The notes under the pieces were generated by a model, which was given only the letters and a program-made list of their open reading frames with translations, did not search any database and was not told the origin of the DNA. From contig JAPFDS010000052.1 in NCBI GenBank assembly GCA_026168805.1, forward strand, positions 1 through 64,000: a stretch of 64,000 bases of DNA. The letters run 5' to 3'. This document shows, one piece after another, positions 20,201-27,868 of this stretch; within the stretch, counting starts at the first letter, position 1; each line of letters opens with the position of its first letter. Source of the stretch: Caryophanales bacterium. GTDB lineage: Bacteria > Bacillota > Bacilli > Bacillales > Amphibacillaceae. The position numbers and the translations under genes were made by a program.

Positions 20201-21130
20201 ATGCAACACGACAATATAAAAGAAGCTTTAGATGAGCGTGATGGATTTCAAGTATGGTGGCGCCTTTTACGTCCACATACGTTAACAGCCTCATTTATCC
20301 CTGTATTTATTGGTACGATCATCGCCTATATAGATGGCTTTTTACATATTCCACTTTTTTTAGCAATGTTAATTGCTTCCATACTGATTCAAGCAGCGAC
20401 GAATATGTTTAATGAATACTACGATTTTAAACGTGGGCTTGATACTGAACATTCCGTTGGTATTGGTGGAACGATCGTACGAGATGGGATTGCTCCGAAA
20501 ACAGTTTTACGTCTTGCCTTTATCTTTTTTGGTATTGCTACTTTATTAGGTATTTATATTTGTATGGAATCAAGCTGGTGGATTGCAGTTATTGGACTTG
20601 TCTCGATGTTATTTGGTTATTTATACACAGGTGGACCCATTCCAATCGCTTATACACCGTTTGGTGAACTGTTCGCTGGCTTTTTCATGGGTACAGTCAT
20701 CATTGGAATTAGTTACTTCATTCAGGCAGAAACTGTTACGGCACGCGTCCTTTGGATCTCCATACCCGTGGCCATTTTTATCGGCGCAATTATGCTGTCC
20801 AATAACATTCGAGACCTGGAAGGAGACAAAATAAACGGGCGAAAAACGATTGCAATTTTACTTGGGCCTACAAACGCTGTTCGATTTTTAGCAACGATGT
20901 TCAGCGCCGGGTATATATTTACGATTCTATTTGTCATTTTAGGCATGCTTCCGACTGTCTCGCTAATCACATTGTTCAGTGCGAAATTAGCATTTGATGT
21001 AGTGAAAGGATTTAAAGGAAAAACGAAACCACTCGAAATGATGCCTGCTATGATATTAACCGGTAAAACAAATACGATTTACGGTTTACTGCTGTGCTTA
21101 TCTTTATTTATTTACTCATTTTATAGTTAA
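20201..21130 (+). CDS. menA: 1,4-dihydroxy-2-naphthoate polyprenyltransferase
   Basis: Integral membrane UbiA-family enzyme that attaches the isoprenoid tail to 1,4-dihydroxy-2-naphthoate. The 309 residues have about eight or nine hydrophobic helices. The two Asp-rich motifs are NMFNEYYDFKRGLD near residue 68 and NNIRDLEGDKINGRKT near 202. AGGAGG precedes the ATG. It diverges from menF and is followed after 14 nt by a hotdog thioesterase gene. Confidence 0.95.
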   Translation: MQHDNIKEALDERDGFQVWWRLLRPHTLTASFIPVFIGTIIAYIDGFLHIPLFLAMLIASILIQAATNMFNEYYDFKRGLDTEHSVGIGGTIVRDGIAPKTVLRLAFIFFGIATLLGIYICMESSWWIAVIGLVSMLFGYLYTGGPIPIAYTPFGELFAGFFMGTVIIGISYFIQAETVTARVLWISIPVAIFIGAIMLSNNIRDLEGDKINGRKTIAILLGPTNAVRFLATMFSAGYIFTILFVILGMLPTVSLITLFSAKLAFDVVKGFKGKTKPLEMMPAMILTGKTNTIYGLLLCLSLFIYSFYS

Positions 21131-21144
21131 ATTGGAGGTAAACA

Positions 21145-21531
21145 ATGGATATTAACAATACACTTATTACAACATTAGGCATGGAAATTATTACAATGGA
21201 AAAAGATAATGTCGTTATCACGATGCCAGTTGATGAACGTACACACCAACCAGCTGGCTATTTGCACGGTGGTGCTTCTGTCGCTTTGGCAGAAACAGCC
21301 GCTAGTATCGGTGGGTTACTGAATGTCGATATTGAAAAAATGAATGTTTTCGGGATTGAAATTAACGCCAATCATATTAAAAGTAAGCGCGAGGGAATCG
21401 TCACAGCTACAGCAACCCCTGCACATATCGGAAGAACAACAATGGTTTGGGAAATTCACATTACAGATGAAGATGACGACCTCATCTGCCTTTCACGCTG
21501 TACGGTTGGAGTTGTACCGAAACGAAAGTAA
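21145..21531 (+). CDS. PaaI/YdiI-type hotdog-fold thioesterase
   Basis: A 128-residue hotdog-fold acyl-CoA thioesterase. LHGGASVALAETAAS near residue 40 is the active-site helix, with the catalytic Glu following the HGG loop. Its family includes the DHNA-CoA hydrolases YdiI and MenI. Linkage to menA by 14 nt suggests that it releases 1,4-dihydroxy-2-naphthoate from its CoA ester just before MenA, a step otherwise unassigned in this cluster. That role is an inference from family and position. Confidence 0.85.
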   Translation: MDINNTLITTLGMEIITMEKDNVVITMPVDERTHQPAGYLHGGASVALAETAASIGGLLNVDIEKMNVFGIEINANHIKSKREGIVTATATPAHIGRTTMVWEIHITDEDDDLICLSRCTVGVVPKRK

Positions 21532-21548
21532 AATTGAATCATTTTTCA

Positions 21549-21702
21549 GGATGAGGTTGGGACAAAAGGTTTAAAGTTAACTCAAATACGAACATTCTAA
21601 TTTAAAAAAGTGGAATTATCCGCTTCGGAAATATACTTCTCTAAATTAGAATGTTATTCGTATTTTTGAAGATACAACTTTGATTTGTCCCAACCTCATC
21701 CT
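21549..21702. repeat. long palindromic intergenic repeat, copy 1 (short form)
   Basis: The ends GGATGAGGTTGGGACAAA and its exact complement are inverted repeats of 18 bp, and inner segments around CGAACATTCTAATTTA and TAAATTAGAATG also pair, so nearly the whole 154 bp can fold. A T-rich run follows. It starts 17 nt after the thioesterase stop. Related copies are at 35543 and 48176. Confidence 0.8.
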
Positions 21703-21794
21703 CTTTTTTATTTTAAAAGCAATATACGGTTCTTTGTGTTAAAATATGTTGAAACTTTGCTGATTCAAACACATTTTCTGAAGGAGAAATGATC

Positions 21795-23165
21795 ATGGGC
21801 AATATCGTTACTCAAAAACTCGGAACACAATCTGTGGCGAAAAGCTTTTTCCAATATTTCATACCCACTATTTTTGGTATGATGCTCATGTCCGTAAACA
21901 TTGTCATTGATGGCATTTTTGTTGGAAATGGTGTCGGAGAAGTTGCGCTGGCTGGAGTGAATATAGCTGTTCCTGTATTTTCAATTATCATATCAATCGC
22001 TCTTCTTATTGGTACAGGTGGTGGTGCGCTTTACTCAATGGCTATGGGAAATAATGAACCTCTTCAAGCCAAGACAATTTTTTCTACCTCGATCGTTCTT
22101 GTGACGGTGATTACAATCATCGCCAGTCTCGTAAGTTATGTAAATATCGAGTTTATTGCCCGATTATTTGGTGCAACCGATCAAACACTCCCTTATGTGA
22201 TTGACTATATGACAATATTGTTAGTCTTCTCGCTCTTCATCACCTTTGAGGTTTGTTTAAGTATTTTCATTCGAAATGATGGAGATCCACAACTGGCTAC
22301 ACTAGGTCTTGTTGTAGTGGCCATCGTAAATATTATCCTAAATTATTGGATGGTTTTCATCCTCGAACTAGGAGTGACTGGAGCCGCATTAGCAACCATT
22401 ATCGCATCATTCGCAGGAATTCTTATTTATATGCTGCACTTTTTGAAAAAGGGATCAGGTCTGAAGCTTGTAAAGATGAGTTGGAAAAAACGAGACCTGT
22501 TTTCCATCGGATCAATTGGGTTTCCAAGTTTCTTATCGGAAGCTGGCATGGGGATTTTCGTCGTTGGATACAATGTGGCTATGGCTTATCACATTGGTAC
22601 AAACGGATTAGCCGCATTCTCCGTCATTAACTATTTACACGCATTTATGTTTTTAGCATTTATTGGAATTGGCTCTACCATTCAACCAATGATCAGTTAT
22701 TATTATGGGGCTAAAAAGTTTGAGGCGATTAAAACGACCATCCGAATTGCTGAAGGAATGGGAGTCCTTCTTGGAATATTATTTATTACCATTGGTTATT
22801 TTGGGGCAGACTTTTTAGTATCTATATTCGGAATTACGTCGACAGAAGTTTCTACCTTAGCAGCTGATGGGTTAAAATTGTTCTTCCTAGGGTATTTATT
22901 TATGGGGTTAAACTTTATTTACATGACCTATTATCAATCCATTGGACAAATCAAACCGTCTATTGGAATCACATTATTCCGCGGGATTATTTTACTCATT
23001 ATCACACTCATCGTATTGCCTTTTATATTTGGAATTAATGGTATTTGGCTCGCCTTACCTGTTTCAGAAGGAATCGTCGCAATCGCCCTGCTCCTATTTG
23101 CACGAAAAGGAATCATGGAACAAGATTTTACATTTTTACGAGGTCGTACGAACGTGCCTAAATGA
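21795..23165 (+). CDS. MATE-family multidrug efflux transporter
   Basis: A 456-residue membrane protein with about twelve hydrophobic helices arranged as two similar halves, as in NorM/DinF-type exporters. Typical segments are VIDGIFVGNGVGE near residue 37 and GTNGLAAFSVINYLH near 270. These exporters use sodium or proton gradients to expel cationic drugs; the substrate here is unknown. The ATG at 21795 is chosen because AAGGAG lies 8 nt upstream, while the ATG two codons earlier is only 2 nt from it. Confidence 0.9.
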   Translation: MGNIVTQKLGTQSVAKSFFQYFIPTIFGMMLMSVNIVIDGIFVGNGVGEVALAGVNIAVPVFSIIISIALLIGTGGGALYSMAMGNNEPLQAKTIFSTSIVLVTVITIIASLVSYVNIEFIARLFGATDQTLPYVIDYMTILLVFSLFITFEVCLSIFIRNDGDPQLATLGLVVVAIVNIILNYWMVFILELGVTGAALATIIASFAGILIYMLHFLKKGSGLKLVKMSWKKRDLFSIGSIGFPSFLSEAGMGIFVVGYNVAMAYHIGTNGLAAFSVINYLHAFMFLAFIGIGSTIQPMISYYYGAKKFEAIKTTIRIAEGMGVLLGILFITIGYFGADFLVSIFGITSTEVSTLAADGLKLFFLGYLFMGLNFIYMTYYQSIGQIKPSIGITLFRGIILLIITLIVLPFIFGINGIWLALPVSEGIVAIALLLFARKGIMEQDFTFLRGRTNVPK

Positions 23166-23191
23166 TGAACCCTCGGTTGGCCGGCATGATG

Positions 23192-23464
23192 CTGAATCCA
23201 AGCACTATCTGGAATCTTAGTGCCTCGATTACGGGCGCGATCAGGAATCCAGGGGCTATCATCGATCTTAGTGCCGCAATTACAGCCGAGGCCAGGAATC
23301 CAAGCTCTATCATCGATCTTAGTGCCGCGATTACAGCCGAGGCCAGGAATCCAAGCACTATCATCGTTCTTAGTGCCGCGATTGCAGCCGAGGCCAGGAA
23401 TCCAAGCTCTGTCATCGTTCTTAGTGCCGCGATTGCGGGCATGCCACTAAATCCAGGCACTATG
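23192..23464. repeat. 51-bp tandem repeat array, five units plus a partial
   Basis: Units start at 23192, 23243, 23294, 23345 and 23396, each 51 bp, with a partial unit from 23447. Core sequence is AGGAATCCAAGCNCTATCAT then CTTAGTGCCGCGATT. The middle units differ at only a few bases. The period is 17 codons, and several frames are open on both strands (one plus frame reads RNPSSIIDLSAAITAEA per unit), but no ribosome site supports translation. It is more GC-rich than its surroundings and lies between the MATE gene and the ribU terminator. Confidence 0.88.
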
Positions 23465-23500
23465 CGCACGCCCCAGCATCTCAAACAGATATTTCCATTA

Positions 23501-23536
23501 AAAAACCGGCATTCCTTGTGCCTAAGGATGCCGGTT
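23501..23536 (-). terminator. terminator of ribU
   Basis: AAACCGGCAT and ATGCCGGTTT pair, with inner TCCTT/AAGGA, and on the minus strand a run of six T follows. Confidence 0.9.
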
Positions 23537-23540
23537 TGAT

Positions 23541-24116
23541 CTATGCTAACGTTGCTCGTTTTTGTTCGATCCACGTTTTCATCTTCATATAAAGTGGAAC
23601 GAATAACATTCCTACAATAATTCCTTTTAGGACGTTAAATGGTAAGACACCGAAAATGACTGCAAAGCGTTTGACACTTTCTATCTTCATCTCTTCCATC
23701 CCCATAAACCATGCATACACAGGGAGGATCACGAGATAATTTAAGATACTCATTGCAATCGCCATAATAATAGTTCCAATGACTAATCCCGAAATAACAC
23801 TTTTTACCGTTTTATATCTGTGGTATAAAATGGAAATTGGTAAGACGAACAATGTTGCAGCTAAAAAGTTTGCTGCTACTCCTACAGGCTCTCCGCTTCC
23901 AATAATAAAGTACAGAACGTTTTTAATCGCTATAACAATAACACCTGCGATTGGTGAGAAAATAAGTCCGGCGATAATTGCAGGAATCTCACCAAAGTCC
24001 ACCTTTAAATATGGTGGCATAAATGGTAGTGGAAAGTTTAAGAAAAATAGTAAAAAAGAAATAGCTCCTAGTAATGATAAAATAATTAATTTCAATAAAT
24101 TAGATGATTGTTGCAT
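23541..24116 (-). CDS. ribU: riboflavin ECF transporter S component (RibU)
   Basis: A 191-residue membrane protein with six hydrophobic helices. LKVDFGEIPAIIAGLIFSP near residue 40 and AIKNVLYF near 65 are characteristic of the RibU/FmnP riboflavin-binding subunit, which works with an energy-coupling module. The ATG at 24116 has GGGGAGAG 7 nt upstream; a TTG two codons before lies closer to it. An FMN riboswitch with terminator precedes the gene, confirming a riboflavin role. The general ecfAA'T module is not adjacent. Confidence 0.95.
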   Translation of the reverse strand: MQQSSNLLKLIILSLLGAISFLLFFLNFPLPFMPPYLKVDFGEIPAIIAGLIFSPIAGVIVIAIKNVLYFIIGSGEPVGVAANFLAATLFVLPISILYHRYKTVKSVISGLVIGTIIMAIAMSILNYLVILPVYAWFMGMEEMKIESVKRFAVIFGVLPFNVLKGIIVGMLFVPLYMKMKTWIEQKRATLA

Positions 24117-24194
24117 GAACAATCTCTCCCCTCATCTTTTTTATCGATTCACAACTCGTGATGAAGGATCAACTATTATTTCGTGCAACATAAA

Positions 24195-24230
24195 AACCCT
24201 AAAGCCAAACCTAACGGGGCTTTAGGGGTT
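24195..24230 (-). terminator. terminator of the FMN riboswitch
   Basis: On the minus strand AACCCCTAAAGCC pairs with GGCTTTAGGGTT around a 10-12 nt loop, followed by TTTTTAT. It is the expression platform between the aptamer and ribU. Confidence 0.92.
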
Positions 24231-24282
24231 ATATTCACACTAAAGATAGGTACAGTAAGATGCACCTTTCTAGTTAACAGTT

Positions 24283-24430
24283 CGATTTCTTCTCCCATCC
24301 AGACTTTAACTGTCGGTTCTGGTCTTTCACCAGATCCACCACAAATAATTGTGGGTCACGGACTTCAAATGTACATACATTTGTTACCGTCGGTCGGGAA
24401 TTACACCCTGCCCCGAAGTGGAATCGATAT
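24283..24430 (-). promoter_or_regulatory. ribU leader: FMN (RFN) riboswitch of ribU
   Basis: The minus strand shows the conserved RFN blocks in order: TTCGGGGCAGGGTG, AATTCCCGACCGACGGTA, AGTCCGTGACCC, GGTGGATCTGGTGAAA, CCAGAACCGACAG and GTCTGGATGGGAGAAG. All core segments are present, so the aptamer looks functional. FMN binding should favour the terminator and lower riboflavin uptake. Its 5' strand doubles as the left att repeat of the integrated element. Confidence 0.96.
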
Positions 24431-24432
24431 TT
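24401..24432 (-). repeat. attL: left attachment repeat, inside the FMN aptamer
   Basis: Begins TTACACCCTGCCCCGAA, then GTG, then GAATCGATATTT. It is identical to the right repeat except for two G/A differences. On the minus strand it is the 5' strand of the RFN aptamer. Confidence 0.88.
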
Positions 24433-24445
24433 ATATTGTATGTTT

Positions 24446-24474
24446 AATATACCTCATTTATGTTAAATTGGCAA
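24446..24474 (-). promoter_or_regulatory. candidate promoter of ribU carried by the element
   Basis: On the minus strand TTGCCA (24474-24469), a 17-nt spacer and TATATT (24451-24446) form a good sigma-A promoter ending about 15 nt before the RFN aptamer. It lies inside the element, so the insertion appears to have brought ribU a new promoter. Confidence 0.7.
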
Positions 24475-24541
24475 GTTCAGAGCTTTTCACTTTTTTCGAT
24501 TCGTTATCATACGCTATTTTATATTAGTTTATGATGAATTT

Positions 24542-24560
24542 GGTCAACAGTTGGTCAACA
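24542..24560 (+). repeat. paired GGTCAACA repeats, left end of the element
   Basis: GGTCAACA at 24542-24549 and 24553-24560, an 11-bp period or about one helical turn. The same pair occurs near the right end. They are candidate arm-type integrase binding sites. Confidence 0.65.
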
Positions 24561-24699
24561 ACTATATAACCAATAACCGACAATTGAATGATTCAAAAAT
24601 AAGGTCGACAGCCTCCTTCTTTCATTCATAAGTACCTGTTGTCCTTGATTCTTACATGATTTCATACCCTCTTCCACAGATATAGGTTTGTAATCCCCA

Positions 24700-24897
24700 T
24701 CATTGTGTTTCTGTGCGTGATAAAACATAGGTTGTTAAAATACCAGCCATGCCAAAGTTCCCACCAGTAGTCAACTGGTTCAAAGTAATTCCTAAACTAA
24801 AGTCTTTCGGCGGCTTATCTGTACTTACCGTCCAATTAATTAATATATTACTGGGCACTTCGTCTAAAACAAAGAGTTTTTTACCCGATTTGTCCAA
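24700..24897 (-). CDS. possible small protein or gene remnant
   Basis: A 65-codon frame beginning at a TTG that lies within the operator palindrome, with an in-frame stop just upstream and no clear ribosome site. The peptide (for example VLDEVPSNILINWTVSTD, then GGNFGMAGILTTYV) has protein-like composition but I do not recognise it. It is divergent from the repressor gene, where phage-like elements often carry an early gene, so it may be a decayed remnant. Confidence 0.3.
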   Translation of the reverse strand: MDKSGKKLFVLDEVPSNILINWTVSTDKPPKDFSLGITLNQLTTGGNFGMAGILTTYVLSRTETQ

Positions 24898-24920
24898 ATC
24901 TAATTATTTATTGGACAAAT
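24888..24920. promoter_or_regulatory. palindromic operator of the element's repressor
   Basis: ATTTGTCCAA (24888-24897) and TTGGACAAAT (24911-24920) are a perfect 10-bp inverted repeat with a 13-bp spacer, extending with one mismatch to CCCG/TGGG. It lies 32 nt upstream of the Xre-type gene, the usual position for self-regulation. Confidence 0.65.
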
Positions 24921-24951
24921 TGGGTAGTATGAAGGAACGGAGGAAATCATA

Positions 24952-25296
24952 ATGAAGATGAATAAAAGGTTAGTTTCACTAAGAAAAGAAAAGGGTTTGA
25001 GTAGGGAAGAGCTCTCTATCAAACTAGGTGTATCGTACTCTACTATCGCAAAGTATGAATCTGGAAGTAGAGAACCTGATATAGAAATGATAGATAAAAT
25101 AGCCAATTTGTTTGAAGTTACTACTGATTACCTTTTAGGACGATCTGACCAACCCCATTTAAAAGAAGAAGAAGACTTTGAAGCATTTCAAAACGACCCA
25201 ACCCTAGAACGTTGGTACAAAGAGTTGCCGAAATCAACAGAGGAAGACTTGCAGCGCCTTCGTAAAATGTGGGAAGCATTTAAAGAAGATATATAA
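24952..25296 (+). CDS. Xre/CI-like helix-turn-helix repressor
   Basis: A 114-residue DNA-binding protein. Residues 5-60 are a Cro/CI helix-turn-helix domain: LRKEKGLSREELSIKLGVSY then STIAKYESGSREPD, ending DYLLGRSD. The acidic C-terminal part is probably a dimerisation region, with no autopeptidase domain. GGAGG lies 8 nt before the ATG. It would hold the element quiescent through the adjacent palindrome. Confidence 0.85.
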   Translation: MKMNKRLVSLRKEKGLSREELSIKLGVSYSTIAKYESGSREPDIEMIDKIANLFEVTTDYLLGRSDQPHLKEEEDFEAFQNDPTLERWYKELPKSTEEDLQRLRKMWEAFKEDI

Positions 25297-25403
25297 CATC
25301 ATGAGTAAGTATCACGATTATTTGTGGTGTTTTTTTATAAATATATAGTAGTATTTTTTACCCAGAACAACTGTTCAATCATGAGTCGAAGGGGGTGTAA
25401 CAA

Positions 25404-26489
25404 GTGGGTATTATGTCTTTTTTTAAGAAGGCTTTTAAAAAAACAAAGGAAAGTAAAGAGGTTGATTTAGGTGTAAATATAAAAATAGACACCAATGAAA
25501 ATGAAGTCAATCCAATCTATGAACAACCGCTTGATAATGGGATATTGCCAGGTGAAGTTGTTTTATTAGACTGGGTGGAAAACAAAGCAATTAATAGAAA
25601 AAGTCCTCAATATTTTCATTATAAATATGGCATTAACACTGAATTATCAATTGAAAAATTATTAAAAAACAATTTCCTGAGGCACTCTACCCCATATGAG
25701 TCATTAAACTCTTTAAAGGTAAATGAACTTAAAATAATACTTAAGAATAATAGTTTAAAAGTTTCAGGGAAAAAGTCTGAATTAATTAATCGCATTAAAG
25801 AAAACATCTCTGAGCAGTCAATAATAGAATATATCAAAGAACCAAGTTTAATAATAACCGATAGAGGAAAGCGAGTTTTTGAAGAGTATTATTATATTGT
25901 TCCTGCCCATAAAAACGATTCTAAAGATGGAGTTTATAACGTTGCTACTTCTTTAGAATTTGTTAATGAGTTTACAGGGGACTACAATCTACCCAATGGA
26001 GATATATCTTGGGAGTTATTCCAAATGGATTTACTATCCAACCAGAAAAATGGCGATTTCGGTTTGGCTAGGAACAACGTCCTTAATATGGCCATACAAC
26101 TAAACAGAGAAGGAAAATCACGAGATTCTTTAATGAATTACATCAGAGTGTTCATCATGGATTTAAGTGGTACTGGAAACGGGCGGACTTTACATAAGCC
26201 TGAGTTAGTGTTCATTGCTCCTGGTATTATTTCGGTTATAGGAGATTTAATAAAGGAAACAGAAATAAGCAATGATGAGCTACAAGATTTATACAATATA
26301 TCATGGAGAAGCACAAGGTCATCAATTCCATTTCATTATTTATCAAAAGAGGAATGTCTCATATGTCTTAATAAATCTCTAGTCGGTGAAGAGGAAGATG
26401 TTACAGATTTAATTCACAAAAAACACGAAAATCTAGATCGAAATGATTTTGAATCTAGATACAACTTACACTTACCAGTAGAAATATAA
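25404..26489 (+). CDS. SAP-domain protein of the integrated element
   Basis: A 361-residue protein of unknown function. Residues about 98-135 (LKVNELKIILKNNSLKVSG then KKSELINRIKENI) match the SAP helix-extension-helix fold, a DNA-binding motif. The N-terminus is short and basic (FFKKAFKKTKESK) and the C-terminal two thirds resemble no family I know. The start is GTG at 25404, with GGGGGTG 6 nt upstream; ATG three codons later is an alternative. Composition is AT-rich like the rest of the element. Confidence 0.75.
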   Translation: MGIMSFFKKAFKKTKESKEVDLGVNIKIDTNENEVNPIYEQPLDNGILPGEVVLLDWVENKAINRKSPQYFHYKYGINTELSIEKLLKNNFLRHSTPYESLNSLKVNELKIILKNNSLKVSGKKSELINRIKENISEQSIIEYIKEPSLIITDRGKRVFEEYYYIVPAHKNDSKDGVYNVATSLEFVNEFTGDYNLPNGDISWELFQMDLLSNQKNGDFGLARNNVLNMAIQLNREGKSRDSLMNYIRVFIMDLSGTGNGRTLHKPELVFIAPGIISVIGDLIKETEISNDELQDLYNISWRSTRSSIPFHYLSKEECLICLNKSLVGEEEDVTDLIHKKHENLDRNDFESRYNLHLPVEI

Positions 26490-26508
26490 ACATAGGGAGG
26501 AATCTTTT

Positions 26509-26844
26509 ATGCAAGCAGAAACAATTCAAACACACAAGGGGAGGACCTCTTACTTTGATGGAGGTCTTTTGCAGTTCATCGGATGGATTTTCCTTGGAAT
26601 CCTTGTCACGGTATTTACATTAGGTATTTGCTTCCCTTGGGCAATTACGATGGTTTATGGTTGGAAAATCAACCATACAGTTATTGAGGGTAAACGAATG
26701 CAATTCAATGGATCGGCAGTAGGTTTGTTTGGCCATTGGATAAAATGGTGGTTCTTTACAATTATCACATTAGGCATTTATGGATTTTGGGTATTTATTA
26801 AACTTGAAGACTGGAAGGCTCGCAATACTACTTTTGTAAATTAA
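26509..26844 (+). CDS. DUF898 (YjgN-like) membrane protein
   Basis: A 111-residue protein with two hydrophobic hairpins (about residues 22-48 and 74-98) around a GKRMQFNGSAVGLFGHWIKW segment, the pattern of DUF898/YjgN membrane proteins. Here there is one repeat unit rather than the longer multi-helix form. AGGGAGGA precedes the ATG and the gene lies 19 nt after the SAP gene, so the two form an operon. Function unknown. Confidence 0.8.
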   Translation: MQAETIQTHKGRTSYFDGGLLQFIGWIFLGILVTVFTLGICFPWAITMVYGWKINHTVIEGKRMQFNGSAVGLFGHWIKWWFFTIITLGIYGFWVFIKLEDWKARNTTFVN

Positions 26845-26853
26845 ATAAAACGG

Positions 26854-26880
26854 GGTGTGCTGAACATCGCACACCTTTAA
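26854..26880 (+). terminator. terminator after the DUF898 gene
   Basis: GGTGTGC and GCACACC pair around TGAACATC, followed by TTTAATT. Confidence 0.75.
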
Positions 26881-26919
26881 TTATACCTTTTATACGAATG
26901 TACGTTCCTAAGAGGTGTT

Positions 26920-27790
26920 TTTATCAACAGGACAGAACTTTTCATACTCGAGTTTTATGAAAAAATACGTGGTAGAGATGAACCTTTATCCGAATCGACA
27001 ATTTATGAAGTTGATAAAACATTCTGAGTTAATTTAGATAGGTCAGTTAAATGGGGAATTATAAAAGAAAGTCCTAGCCTACATCTCGACAGACCTAGGC
27101 AAAAAAGAATGTCTTTGATGAAGATGAAATTGGAGATTTTATCGAAGCAATATTTCAAGAGCATATAGTATGGAGGAGGTTTTTCTTAACTTCGGCTTTT
27201 TCAGGGATGCGTAGAGCGGAAGTGATTGCGTTGAAATGGTCTGATTTCAACTTTGAAGATGATTACATTTATCTCACTAGGAGCATACCTCTTATGGTAG
27301 ATCGTCAGCCATACGTTAAAAACACTAAAACTGATGAAGATGGACGTGTTTTACACATGTCGGAATGGTATATGGATGAAATGAAAGCATTTAAGAACTT
27401 TTGGGATGATGAACGATATGCCGTTGGTGATAAGTGGCTTGGCGGAGATGACGATTATGTATTTCATGGTGGTTCGGTTTACCATACACGCCTAACTCTG
27501 CGACTAAAACATGACGAGAGATAAGGCAGCGACATAACTTGGGTGACATCCGTCTGCATGATTTACGCCATACCATGATTACGTACTTGCTTAACGACGG
27601 AGCAAATGTATTTAATGTATCAAAACGTGCTGGTCACTCCAATACAAAAGTTACAACTGAAATTTACGGACAAGTGAACCATGCAGGAGGAAAACTTACT
27701 GCAAAACACTTCGAAAAGTTCAATCCTAACGATTTGGTCAACAATCGGTCAACAAGTACGATTTTTATAGATGTTGAGGAAAAGGAGTAA
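26920..27790 (+). pseudogene. int: broken tyrosine recombinase (phage-type integrase)
   Basis: The catalytic core is recognisable in pieces: SGMRRAEVIALKW (first Arg), LHDLRHT (His-x-x-Arg), RAGHSN and the nucleophile in TEIYGQV. The N-terminal arm-binding domain is missing. A TGA interrupts after EVDKTF near 27025, a frameshift lies in the A run near 27110, another near 27487 and a second TGA near 27511, where Trp is expected. At least four lesions mean it is inactive. The 3' end contains the right GGTCAACA pair and stops 63 nt before the right att repeat, the normal place for an integrase. Confidence 0.9.
27736..27754 (+). repeat. paired GGTCAACA repeats, right end of the element
   Basis: GGTCAACA at 27736-27743 and 27747-27754, same period and orientation as at the left end, here within the 3' part of the integrase gene. 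Confidence 0.65.
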
Positions 27791-27836
27791 CCTCTCAATC
27801 CATTGATATGACAACAGTCTCAAAGAAAAGAAAAAT

Positions 27837-27868
27837 CGGGGCCAAAGGTATACTTACACCCTGCCCCG
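27837..27868 (-). terminator. candidate chimeric terminator at the right att junction
   Basis: On the minus strand CGGGGC (from the att repeat) pairs with GCCCCG (from the element), followed by ATTTTTCTTTTC. Half of the stem comes from each side of the junction, so it exists only after integration. The stem is 6 bp with a long loop, so strength is uncertain. Confidence 0.5.

Noticed and set aside
23158-23574. Minus-strand frame across the 51-bp repeats
   Set aside because: It spans the ribU terminator and overlaps ribU; openness follows from the repeat period being a multiple of three.
24700-24897. Toxin or immunity gene opposite the repressor
   Set aside because: No recognisable family, TTG start inside an operator and no ribosome site; kept only as a low-confidence frame.
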